In this document: piece after piece, positions 1 to 5,282 of the stretch
How the letters are laid out: each line of letters starts with the position of its first letter
Numbering within the stretch: position 1 is the stretch's first letter
Origin: Bacteroidales bacterium
GTDB lineage: Bacteria > Bacteroidota > Bacteroidia > Bacteroidales > Muribaculaceae
Direction: 5' to 3'
DNA: 6,631 nt
Assembly: GCA_900769345.1 (NCBI GenBank)
Contig: CAAGGJ010000170.1
Location: 1-6,631, forward strand
Program-made: the position numbers and the translations under genes
Notes under the pieces: generated by a model
Database searches by the model: none
What the model saw: only the letters and a program-made list of their open reading frames with translations
Told to the model about the DNA's origin: nothing

Positions 1-28
1 AAAAACTTAACTTTGACTCTCCTAAAAA

Positions 29-60
29 TTGCTTTTTCAATCACTTTCTCTAATTTTGCA
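29..60 (+). promoter_or_regulatory. Bacteroidota-type promoter (-33 TTG, -7 TAATTTTG)
   Basis: The sequence shows TTG at 29-31, a 19 bp spacer, then TAATTTTG at 51-58 followed by CA. This matches the known Bacteroidota primary-sigma consensus of a TTTG-like -33 element and TAnnTTTG at -7, at the expected spacing. Transcription would start around 63-66 and run toward the methyltransferase. The -33 element is only a partial match (ATTG rather than TTTG). Confidence 0.55.
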
Positions 61-142
61 CTTGCTGTTGGACTCTACACCACCGAGAAAATCAGATGAG
101 CCCTCAAAAAACTCATCGGTTTATTCCATCTTTATAGTAAAA

Positions 143-158
143 TTTTTGTACTTTTGCA
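143..158 (+). promoter_or_regulatory. Second possible promoter (-7 TACTTTTG)
   Basis: TACTTTTG at 149-156, followed by CA, fits the TAnnTTTG -7 consensus. There is no TTG at the proper distance upstream (around 127-129), so it is a half-match. If used, transcription would begin near 162-165, just before the inverted repeat at 168-182, and would give a very short leader to the micro-ORF. In such an AT-rich stretch a chance match is quite possible. Confidence 0.3.
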
Positions 159-167
159 TTTTTAGGA

Positions 168-182
168 GTTCATTTTATGAAC
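168..182. repeat. Inverted repeat GTTCAT-TTT-ATGAAC
   Basis: A perfect 6 bp inverted repeat, GTTCAT at 168-173 and ATGAAC at 177-182, is separated by TTT. It lies a few bases downstream of the TACTTTTG element and includes the ATG of the micro-ORF. This placement suits either an operator for a dimeric repressor or a small RNA hairpin that hides the ATG. Six-base repeats also arise by chance. Confidence 0.35.
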
Positions 183-215
183 AGCTTGCTAATCGACCAC
201 CCAATAAAGAAATAA
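177..215 (+). CDS. Possible 12-residue leader micro-ORF
   Basis: ATG at 177 opens a 12-codon frame, MNSLLIDHPIKK, ending with TAA at 213-215. A purine-rich GGAG (165-168) lies 8 bases before the ATG, which is good Shine-Dalgarno spacing and better than the methyltransferase start has. A terminator-like hairpin begins exactly at the stop codon. This order (promoter, micro-ORF, hairpin plus T-run, then a structural gene) is the usual layout of a translation-controlled attenuator. The peptide shows no run of a single amino acid that would point to an amino-acid-sensing leader, so the role is uncertain and the frame may be accidental. Confidence 0.25.
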   Translation: MNSLLIDHPIKK

Positions 216-235
216 CGCCTCGGCGTAGTTTTTTT
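215..235 (+). terminator. Weak terminator-like hairpin with T7 tract
   Basis: ACGC (215-218) pairs with GCGT (223-226) around a CTCG loop; the next pair inward is also C-G. Two bases later there is an unbroken run of seven T's (229-235). The T-run and GC-rich stem are what an intrinsic terminator needs, but the stem is only 4-5 bp. It would end transcripts from the upstream promoters before the methyltransferase, so it could be an attenuator or the end of a very short transcript. Confidence 0.35.
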
Positions 236-243
236 AACAACAC

Positions 244-307
244 GAAAACTCCCCTGTAGCCCCACAAAAAGGCCAAGGTCAGCCCGCGAGCACTACTTCG
301 GAGTTTC
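244..307 (+). other. Stem-loop candidate just upstream of the methyltransferase start
   Basis: AAACTCC at 246-252 is complementary to GGAGTTT at 300-306. Inside this stem, after a symmetrical 3-by-3 internal loop, GTAG at 256-259 is complementary to CTAC at 293-296. The remaining loop of about 33 bases could hold a small GGC/GCC pairing (271-273 with 282-284). The structure ends 14 bases before the ATG at 322 and is followed by TTTCTTT. It could be a 5' UTR fold that affects translation or a second terminator. Confidence is modest because no homologues could be aligned to look for compensating changes. Confidence 0.3.
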
Positions 308-321
308 TTTGATTATAATGA

Positions 322-765
322 ATGATTAAGGCTCAGACAACATATAATGTACTTGATTTGTTTTGCGGATGTGGAGGACTATCAAAAGGGGTTGAAGAAG
401 CTGGCTACAACATTATTCTCGGTGTTGATTTTGACCAGAGTGCATTAAAAACTTACAAAGCAAATCATAAGAATGCAAAAGGAATCTGTCTTGATTTGTC
501 TGAGAATGAATCTTTTGACAAAATTGACAAAGAGTTAAACGGTCAAAAAGTCGATATTATTATCGGAGGTCCACCGTGCCAAGGTTTTAGTCTAACAGGT
601 CCTAGAAACTTTGATGACAAGCGAAATAAATTATATCTAGCAATGATTGAAACGGTCAAACGTTATCAACCTAGAGCATTTATGATTGAAAAAATCAAGC
701 ATCGGACGATTTTTTTCGCCCCGATGCCTATGTATTACGCCGTTTTAAGGGATTTTATAGCTTAA
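322..765 (+). pseudogene. C5 cytosine-specific DNA methyltransferase, truncated after motif VI
   Basis: This is the N-terminal third to half of a DNA (cytosine-5) methyltransferase (PF00145 family), which transfers a methyl group from S-adenosylmethionine to cytosine, usually in a restriction-modification system or as an orphan. Motif I is DLFCGCGG (residues 12-19), the cofactor acidic residue follows at GVDFD (34-38), and motif IV is GGPPCQGFS (82-90) with catalytic Cys86. Motif VI begins at residues 121-123 (MIE), but the expected Asn-Val is replaced by Lys-Ile and homology stops at about base 690. The last 24 residues are junction sequence. The target-recognition domain and motifs VIII-X are absent; family members usually have 300-400 residues. 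The product should therefore be inactive. The ATG at 322 is chosen because it sits just before motif I; no Shine-Dalgarno sequence is evident. A hand count of 361-540 gives about 36% G+C, against about 50% in two sampled lines of the operon to the right, consistent with transfer. No partner endonuclease is visible. Confidence 0.88.
699..727. repeat. Hairpin-forming inverted repeat GCATCGG/CCGATGC
   Basis: GCATCGG (699-705) and CCGATGC (721-727) are perfect inverted repeats. Inside them, CGA (707-709) can pair with TCG (716-718), leaving a six-T loop. The hairpin starts only about nine bases after the point where methyltransferase homology ends, so it may be part of the end of the mobile element. 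In the plus direction the T-run lies in the loop, so it is not a standard terminator. Confidence 0.4.
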
Positions 766-769
766 AATC
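751..769. repeat. Inverted repeat GATTTTA-TAGCT-TAAAATC
   Basis: A perfect 7 bp inverted repeat (751-757 and 763-769) surrounds a five-base centre. It contains the TAA stop of the truncated methyltransferase frame (763-765) and overlaps the TGA that ends the opposing transposase fragment (768-770). It is AT-rich with no trailing T-run on either strand, so termination activity is doubtful. It may be a remnant of the IS end or a chance repeat. Confidence 0.35.
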
Positions 770-1080
770 AATCGAGGAAGTAGTCGGGGCCGAGACCATT
801 GTACACTTCGCATAGGGTGATTGGGCGCTTGCGGCTGTCGCATACGGTGACGCTGCGACGGTCTTCGGCAAGGGTATAGTTTTTGTGTTTTGTACGGCTC
901 ACGCACAGGTAGTTGTAACCTTTTTGCTTGAGCAACGCCAGGTTGTCATCGGTGGCGATGCCGGCATCTATCCCTACGAGTGTCTTGTCGGCCGAAGTTG
1001 TGCCCTTTTTTGACCATTAGGTGCTCTGCCATATCGGGGAGCGACTATGGGTCGGCGGTGTTGCCCTCACCCCAATGACC
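768..1080 (-). pseudogene. DDE transposase fragment, IS4/IS1634-like, with stop and frameshift
   Basis: Translating the minus strand from about 1080 down to 768 gives an internal piece of a Bacteroidales-type DDE transposase. EGNTADP (about 1069-1048) is followed by SLPDMAEHLMVK, then TLVGIDAGIATDDN, then KQKGYNYLCVSRTK and PITLCEVYN, ending GPDYFLD with a TGA at 768-770. The GIDAG segment is typical of the second catalytic Asp region of this group. The frame is broken twice: a TAG at 1045-1047 between ADP and SLPD, and a one-base shift in the six-T run at 1006-1011, where removing one T restores the reading frame. The N-terminal part, and the region after FLD that normally carries the last catalytic Glu, are both missing. 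It cannot produce active transposase. The exact IS family is from remembered similarity, not a search. Confidence 0.75.
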
Positions 1081-1124
1081 GCTTGACTGCCCGGCAGTTA
1101 TCTACATTGCACGGATTGGAAGCG

Positions 1125-1937
1125 TCACAGTTCGATATCAGCTATCGTGGTGCCGTTGGCAAAACGGTCGAGGTCGACAGCTCCTTTTATGCCATCTACT
1201 CTGCCTTTTTCGCTATATTGCCAAATATTATACTTTCCTGCACCTTTGAGCGTGGGTTCTTTGCTGCTATATCGAGCAATAAAGATAAAATACTTGTTAA
1301 ATTCGGGCGCCAGATTATCGTTATAAAACCTATACTGGCTATATAGCAGTGGATATTTACCATATTCTTCCTTTACAAGCTGCATAAACTCTGCAAGCCT
1401 GCTCTGCAGCAACTCGCGACTCACATTTCTATTACCCATTAGCTCCACATCTACCATAGGTATCAGATCCTGCTTCGAGCGATCGACGTAGCGGTTGAAG
1501 TTGTCGAACTGCTCCTTTGCGGGTTTCCAGCCTAAGAAATAGTGATAACTACCCACCTTCAAACCGGCCTTTTTGGCCTTACTGAAGTTCTCTTTATAGC
1601 GAGCATCCACACTCGAGGCTCCCTCCGAGGCTTTGATGTAGACAAATTGTATGTTTTCATCATTAGCCACTCGTTTCCAATCGATTGCGCCTTGAAATTT
1701 CGATACATCTATGCCATGATACTGCCCGTTGGTCACCGTTTTCCTCGGCGCCGGCTTCTCCTCAGCGCTGTAGTGCTGATACACCAAAGTCAAGCACACG
1801 GCTATTACTGCCGTTGCCACATATTTCAGCAAAGACAATAGTTTGCGCTTATATTTTCGCAGATAGCGCCACAGCGATTTGCTTCTCCTGCGCCGTCGAC
1901 GAGGGCGTCGACGAGGGCGTTTTTGCTCTGTAACCAT
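1125..1937 (-). CDS. GH25 family muramidase (lysozyme), membrane-anchored, Arg-rich N-terminus
   Basis: This is a 270-residue glycoside hydrolase family 25 enzyme (PF01183), which cuts the beta-1,4 bond between N-acetylmuramic acid and N-acetylglucosamine in peptidoglycan. The catalytic domain spans about residues 72-265: GIDVSKFQG (75-83) with Asp77, YHYF (131-134), MVDVE (161-165) with Asp163 and the general acid Glu165, IWQYS (238-242) and VDLDRF (254-259) with the last conserved Asp. All expected active-site acids are present and the C-terminus is complete. A transmembrane helix at about 33-53 anchors it, with the catalytic part in the periplasm. Before it lies a strongly basic tail (residues 7-31), partly encoded by a tandem 12 bp repeat. 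The gene begins 12 bp after the M50-like gene and is the last of the operon. The ATG at 1937 is kept because the basic tail plus helix is a sensible inside-positive anchor; no clear Shine-Dalgarno sequence precedes it. A role in wall remodelling is inferred. Confidence 0.92.
   Translation of the reverse strand: MVTEQKRPRRRPRRRRRRSKSLWRYLRKYKRKLLSLLKYVATAVIAVCLTLVYQHYSAEEKPAPRKTVTNGQYHGIDVSKFQGAIDWKRVANDENIQFVYIKASEGASSVDARYKENFSKAKKAGLKVGSYHYFLGWKPAKEQFDNFNRYVDRSKQDLIPMVDVELMGNRNVSRELLQSRLAEFMQLVKEEYGKYPLLYSQYRFYNDNLAPEFNKYFIFIARYSSKEPTLKGAGKYNIWQYSEKGRVDGIKGAVDLDRFANGTTIADIEL
1894..1917 (-). repeat. Tandem 12 bp repeat coding for RPRR-RPRR
   Basis: CGTCGACGAGGG occurs twice without a gap (1894-1905 and 1906-1917) and a third partial copy, CGT, follows. 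On the coding strand it gives the repeated tetrapeptide RPRR in the N-terminal tail of the muramidase, followed by another run of arginines. Copy number may change by strand slippage while keeping the frame, because 12 is a multiple of three. Confidence 0.75.
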
Positions 1938-1949
1938 GATTACAGTGCG

Positions 1950-2615
1950 TTAAAAGTAGCTTAATGTATTGTTAAACACGAAAGTAGCCATTCGCCATAC
2001 TGAAGTAAACACATTAAACTTCGGGAAAAACGCCACTAATATGATGCATAGGTTCACCAATTGCATTGTAGCTATATAGAGATAGGAGAAATAGAGCGGA
2101 TATTGGTTGATATCGGTCTGATAATTGCCCGTTTGCCGCACGAAGCACAGCACATGAAAAGCTATGGTAATGCCCACGAGGATATCGAAAATCCACAATC
2201 CGTCGGGCAGCACCAGGCAACGTAGACCGAGCAACATATAGGTGAATATGGGCAAACAATAAGGTGCCAATGCTTGAGGAATGAGTCCATAGGTGTGAGT
2301 TCCGCTCGTGGTAACCACGCCATCGGCTTCATTGGCTTTGAACGAGTGCACCTTGCGCAAAAACAGCATTGCCACCAATATGTGCGTCAATTCGTGCGAG
2401 AAAGTCTCAATCCAGGTGATGTTTTTGGTAGCAAATCGCTGCACTATCACATATATCAGCGCTCCACATGCCGCCCACTGATAAAGTTGCATCTGACGCA
2501 GTATTCCCACATCTTTCAGAAACAATATTTTTATTATTTCCCATGCATAGGGCAATGTCACCAACAGAAGCACTGCCGTGAGCAAGGCATATAGTATAAA
2601 TCTCTTGTTTTTCAT
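1950..2615 (-). CDS. M50B-like membrane zinc metalloprotease (HELTH motif)
   Basis: This is a 221-residue integral membrane protein with about six hydrophobic segments (roughly 5-30, 44-61, 68-88, 116-137, 139-160 and 176-200). HELTH at residues 74-78 lies inside the third segment and matches the zinc-binding HExxH helix of M50 peptidases, with Glu75 as catalytic base. A later Asp168 in the sequence QTDINQY could be the third zinc ligand, as in the compact M50B group (PF13398). M50 enzymes cut other proteins within or next to the membrane, typically releasing regulators or clearing signal-peptide remnants. Here it sits 19 bp after the transpeptidase-like gene and 12 bp before the muramidase gene, so one of those anchored proteins, or the unknown single-helix protein, is a possible substrate; that is inference. 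The motif is clear, but overall family assignment is from memory. It could also be an inactive or scaffold member. Confidence 0.7.
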   Translation of the reverse strand: MKNKRFILYALLTAVLLLVTLPYAWEIIKILFLKDVGILRQMQLYQWAACGALIYVIVQRFATKNITWIETFSHELTHILVAMLFLRKVHSFKANEADGVVTTSGTHTYGLIPQALAPYCLPIFTYMLLGLRCLVLPDGLWIFDILVGITIAFHVLCFVRQTGNYQTDINQYPLYFSYLYIATMQLVNLCIILVAFFPKFNVFTSVWRMATFVFNNTLSYF

Positions 2616-2634
2616 TGCATTACAGCCTAACTGA

Positions 2635-5280
2635 TTAATAATAGTTTTTAGTCATATCATATAGTTTGCGCAGTCGCTCGGGATGAGCAGAAAAGAAATC
2701 ACGAGCATTGAATGAATTCAATCCCTCGGTTTTATTTCTGCGTGAATCGTATGTTCTGTTCATTCTCACCACGCACACTATGCCCTTGCCGGGTTGGCCG
2801 GCTTTTATTTTATTTAATTCGCTGCGTTTTACCAAAGCAAAGGTATACATACCCACATCCAAGCCACGACGGCTCGCCATAAGCATTGGCAATTCGTTTC
2901 TAACATATTCATCGGGTGTACCCGTCTTGGAGAATAGCACCAAATCTTCGCCAACACTGCTATTAAGATTCTGAACGGCAGTTTTCATTTTTCCCAACAA
3001 ACTTCCCACTTGTGCAGCCTCTAACTTTTCAAGGAACTGATTCCATGTAGCCGACACTTGCTGCATAGTGCGATTGCCCCTTACACTTGGTCGCATCTCT
3101 TCTTCGCCCGAATAAATACGATTGGCATCCACCACATCGTGCTTTATAAAGTGTGCTCGCACATCGCGTTTTCCTATCATTCGGCACCATGCTTCTGCCA
3201 GCTTTATGCAATTCCATTCATTGCTGCCCTGTCCGAGCACAAATGGCACCAATGTAGTTCTAAATTCGCCACCTTCATATAGTTGATTGAGATGCAGGTT
3301 AGTGATATCGGGAGAGATTTCCTCAAGCCCGAAATTACGGTCCCTGTAATTTTCCGACTTAGCGCTACCATCAATTCCAAAACAATCATCAAATGGACCG
3401 GACTCTTGATTTTCTACATCATTCCCGGCGTATAGTCCTCTCCAAAGTTGTAAATCGGTGGAAGATTCGCTATTGTAATTAGCGACATAAAGTTGCGACA
3501 ACCAATAAGGGAATGGATTGTTAACATCCAATTTGTCCTTTTTTAAATACAACAAACCATTATTCATGCAGAAAACCGATTTTTCGCCGAGCGAGAGAGT
3601 GCCATAATTGCCCGTAGCTTGCGACATAGCCAATGCAACAAGCGATACGGGATAGACATCGTCGGAGCGCGAAATAAATGTAGTGAAATCAGTGCCGCGC
3701 CAGTGACTAAGAGCTTTCGAAGCCCATAGTTTGCTCTTGCGACCATGAAAATTCACAAATTCTTCTCCGGGTTGTCTCGATACCATACCGGGCGTATTTA
3801 GCGAAAGCAGGTCGGGATTGGACAACACTGCTGCAAGTGCAAGCATAGGCTTGAATGTAGAACCAATATAGCGACGACGCAACGACACATTTTTTGTTAT
3901 CAGTTGAAGCGACTCATCGCTCAATTCTTTTTCGAAACGTGTCGTATAGAATGGCGATGCCAACACATTACCTGTAGCCAAATCCATAATTGTGAGCGAT
4001 ATGTCGTATTCCGACTTATAATCGCCCACCCCACGCCTTGCTTCCGTGATAGCTTTTATCAAGTCGTCCTCAAACTCTTTCGACAGCAGCGGGTCGATAG
4101 TGATATTCACATCATTAACACTATCCTTATTAGAGAGATGTCGCGACAATCCGCGAATCATCTGCTGAGTAAAGAGGTCTGTCTGCGACCGTGCTATATT
4201 ATATCGGCTGCTGCCCAAATTGCTACGAATAATGTTCGAGAGTGTTAGCGCCGGATTATGGGTGTTCACCGTAAATTCAGCTATTTTCTTATTATTCAAA
4301 TTATCGTAGAACACCAGTTTCTCGCCGTCGCGTATGGGTATGCGCACATTGTCGCCACTTTGTTCCTTACCTCTGCCATACTTGAATGTATAGGACGAAC
4401 TTATCACCAGAGTATCCCCTTTGCAGCAGAAATTCACATCTCTCACATCTGAGGTCAATGGAATCGACACGGAGCGGTCGGTTTTATATGTTTTCTGATA
4501 ATAATCATAATAGTTAAAATGGCGGTCACGCTTATTCAACTTCAATTCACTGCCCACCACACGCACTTTCAGCGGGTTCGACATTAGCACGCTCCGATTG
4601 CGATGCAGCGGCAACACCGTATTGCCATAGGTGAGATACACCGAGTTCTCGTCGTTGAAAAGTCCGTTATCGTTAGCGATAATCGTTCCTGTCCACGGAT
4701 CCTTACTCAATGCCACCTTAAACATCGAGGGGATAAGCTTTATGCTTTTCACATTGAGATCCAATTTTCCCTCCTTCCATTCAGAACGAAGTTTTATCGA
4801 GAAATAAGTTTCCGATATGTTATCGCTCTGTTGCTGCAATAGTTGCTGCAAGCGGCTATTGAAGTAGAATTGCTTCCACTTATCCTTAATCTTATCGTTA
4901 TTAATGCCCACCAAACGCAAGTCACCACCTTCGATGCAAGTGGCATCGTCCATAGCATACGGTAGTGCGAAGATTAGCGATGGATACTTCTTATTCAAGC
5001 TTTCCAAATCTACCGCTACCACCGTCTCATCGCAGTCAGCAAGCAATTCTTCAAGCAGTAGGTCGGCTTTGGCTACAAAGCCTTTATTCTCCTTTACAGG
5101 CGAATAGACATCCTCCTTTGCCACTTCGCCGAGCGAAGTGCAGCTCTTGAAGAAGCTCATAAACACTGCAAGCGCTATAAGCAACAAGAACACGCCCGCC
5201 ACAAGAAATGGGCGCAGCACAAAGTGGCGATTCCTAATATTCGACCAATTAGGATCGATTTGATTGGCATTCTTACTCAT
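2635..5280 (-). CDS. Penicillin-binding-protein-like transpeptidase, no glycosyltransferase domain
   Basis: This 881-residue protein has one N-terminal transmembrane helix (about 22-44), a long periplasmic region (45-400) that I do not recognise, and a C-terminal domain with the layout of PBP transpeptidases (PF00905). These enzymes cross-link peptidoglycan stem peptides through an acyl-serine. Seen in order: ISLTIMDLATGNVLA (427-441), like the entry strand of PBPs; GSTFKP (473-478) with nucleophile Ser474 and Lys477; SDD (539-541) at the SxN position with Asp in place of Asn; LGQG (682-685), like the conserved IGQG turn; and SKTGT (784-788), the third motif. SxxK to SxN is 65 residues, which is normal. 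SxN to KTG is about 245 residues, much more than the roughly 125-150 in PBP1b or PBP2x, so there is an insertion, mainly between 545 and 680. There is no GT51 domain, so it is class B-like. It starts two bases after the upstream stop (TAG-TT-ATG), indicating translational coupling. With all three motifs it may be active, but the Asp substitution and divergence leave open a sensor or specialised role. Confidence 0.82.
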   Translation of the reverse strand: MSKNANQIDPNWSNIRNRHFVLRPFLVAGVFLLLIALAVFMSFFKSCTSLGEVAKEDVYSPVKENKGFVAKADLLLEELLADCDETVVAVDLESLNKKYPSLIFALPYAMDDATCIEGGDLRLVGINNDKIKDKWKQFYFNSRLQQLLQQQSDNISETYFSIKLRSEWKEGKLDLNVKSIKLIPSMFKVALSKDPWTGTIIANDNGLFNDENSVYLTYGNTVLPLHRNRSVLMSNPLKVRVVGSELKLNKRDRHFNYYDYYQKTYKTDRSVSIPLTSDVRDVNFCCKGDTLVISSSYTFKYGRGKEQSGDNVRIPIRDGEKLVFYDNLNNKKIAEFTVNTHNPALTLSNIIRSNLGSSRYNIARSQTDLFTQQMIRGLSRHLSNKDSVNDVNITIDPLLSKEFEDDLIKAITEARRGVGDYKSEYDISLTIMDLATGNVLASPFYTTRFEKELSDESLQLITKNVSLRRRYIGSTFKPMLALAAVLSNPDLLSLNTPGMVSRQPGEEFVNFHGRKSKLWASKALSHWRGTDFTTFISRSDDVYPVSLVALAMSQATGNYGTLSLGEKSVFCMNNGLLYLKKDKLDVNNPFPYWLSQLYVANYNSESSTDLQLWRGLYAGNDVENQESGPFDDCFGIDGSAKSENYRDRNFGLEEISPDITNLHLNQLYEGGEFRTTLVPFVLGQGSNEWNCIKLAEAWCRMIGKRDVRAHFIKHDVVDANRIYSGEEEMRPSVRGNRTMQQVSATWNQFLEKLEAAQVGSLLGKMKTAVQNLNSSVGEDLVLFSKTGTPDEYVRNELPMLMASRRGLDVGMYTFALVKRSELNKIKAGQPGKGIVCVVRMNRTYDSRRNKTEGLNSFNARDFFSAHPERLRKLYDMTKNYY

Positions 5281-5282
5281 AA

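Larger units (their letters stand above)
1..321. other. Intergenic leader region upstream of the methyltransferase remnant
   Basis: There is no convincing conventional gene here. The longest open frame (29-259, 76 codons) has low-complexity, serine- and phenylalanine-rich content, overlaps the promoter elements and resembles no family I know. The stretch is AT-rich on the left and more GC-rich from about 250. It contains a strong Bacteroidota-type promoter near 29-60, a second partial promoter near 149-158, a small inverted repeat at 168-182, a 12-codon micro-ORF at 177-215, a terminator-like hairpin at 215-235 and a longer stem-loop at 244-307. These are listed separately. Read together they could be a regulated 5' leader for the methyltransferase that starts at 322, but that is inference. 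Confidence 0.6.
691..1101 (-). mobile_element. Insertion-sequence remnant (IS4/IS1634-like), left border in the methyltransferase
   Basis: The block between the broken methyltransferase (homology lost at about 690) and the 3' end of the muramidase gene (1125) contains a decayed transposase fragment plus about 78 bp with two small inverted repeats at its left side. The left border is inferred from the abrupt end of methyltransferase homology. The right border is uncertain (somewhere between about 1070 and 1101), where transposase similarity fades and a stop appears in frame. No matching pair of terminal inverted repeats or target-site duplication could be identified, so the element is incomplete. 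The missing 3' half of the methyltransferase is not found on the other side, which points to an IS-associated deletion rather than simple insertion. Confidence 0.6.

Noticed and set aside
29..259. 76-codon open frame in the leader region
   Set aside because: It runs through the promoter elements and the terminator-like hairpin, has no recognisable family, and its composition follows the local AT-rich sequence.
314..319. TATAAT as a sigma70 -10 box
   Set aside because: It is nearly adjacent to the methyltransferase start codon and no -35 element is present. Bacteroidota use a different consensus.
1..320. Invertible promoter or CRISPR-like repeats
   Set aside because: No inverted repeat longer than about seven bases flanks the promoter and there are no regularly spaced direct repeats or recombinase gene.
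1086..1098. Short palindrome as an intrinsic terminator of the operon
   Set aside because: The stem is only five pairs with a three-base loop and no T-run follows on the minus strand.
1047..1346. Plus-strand open frame opposite the muramidase 3' end
   Set aside because: It starts inside the transposase fragment and mostly mirrors the GH25 coding sequence, which has clear catalytic motifs on the other strand.
2014..2594. Open frames in other frames over the M50-like gene
   Set aside because: The minus-strand 221-residue frame has consistent membrane segments and HELTH; the others are overlapping shadows without family features.
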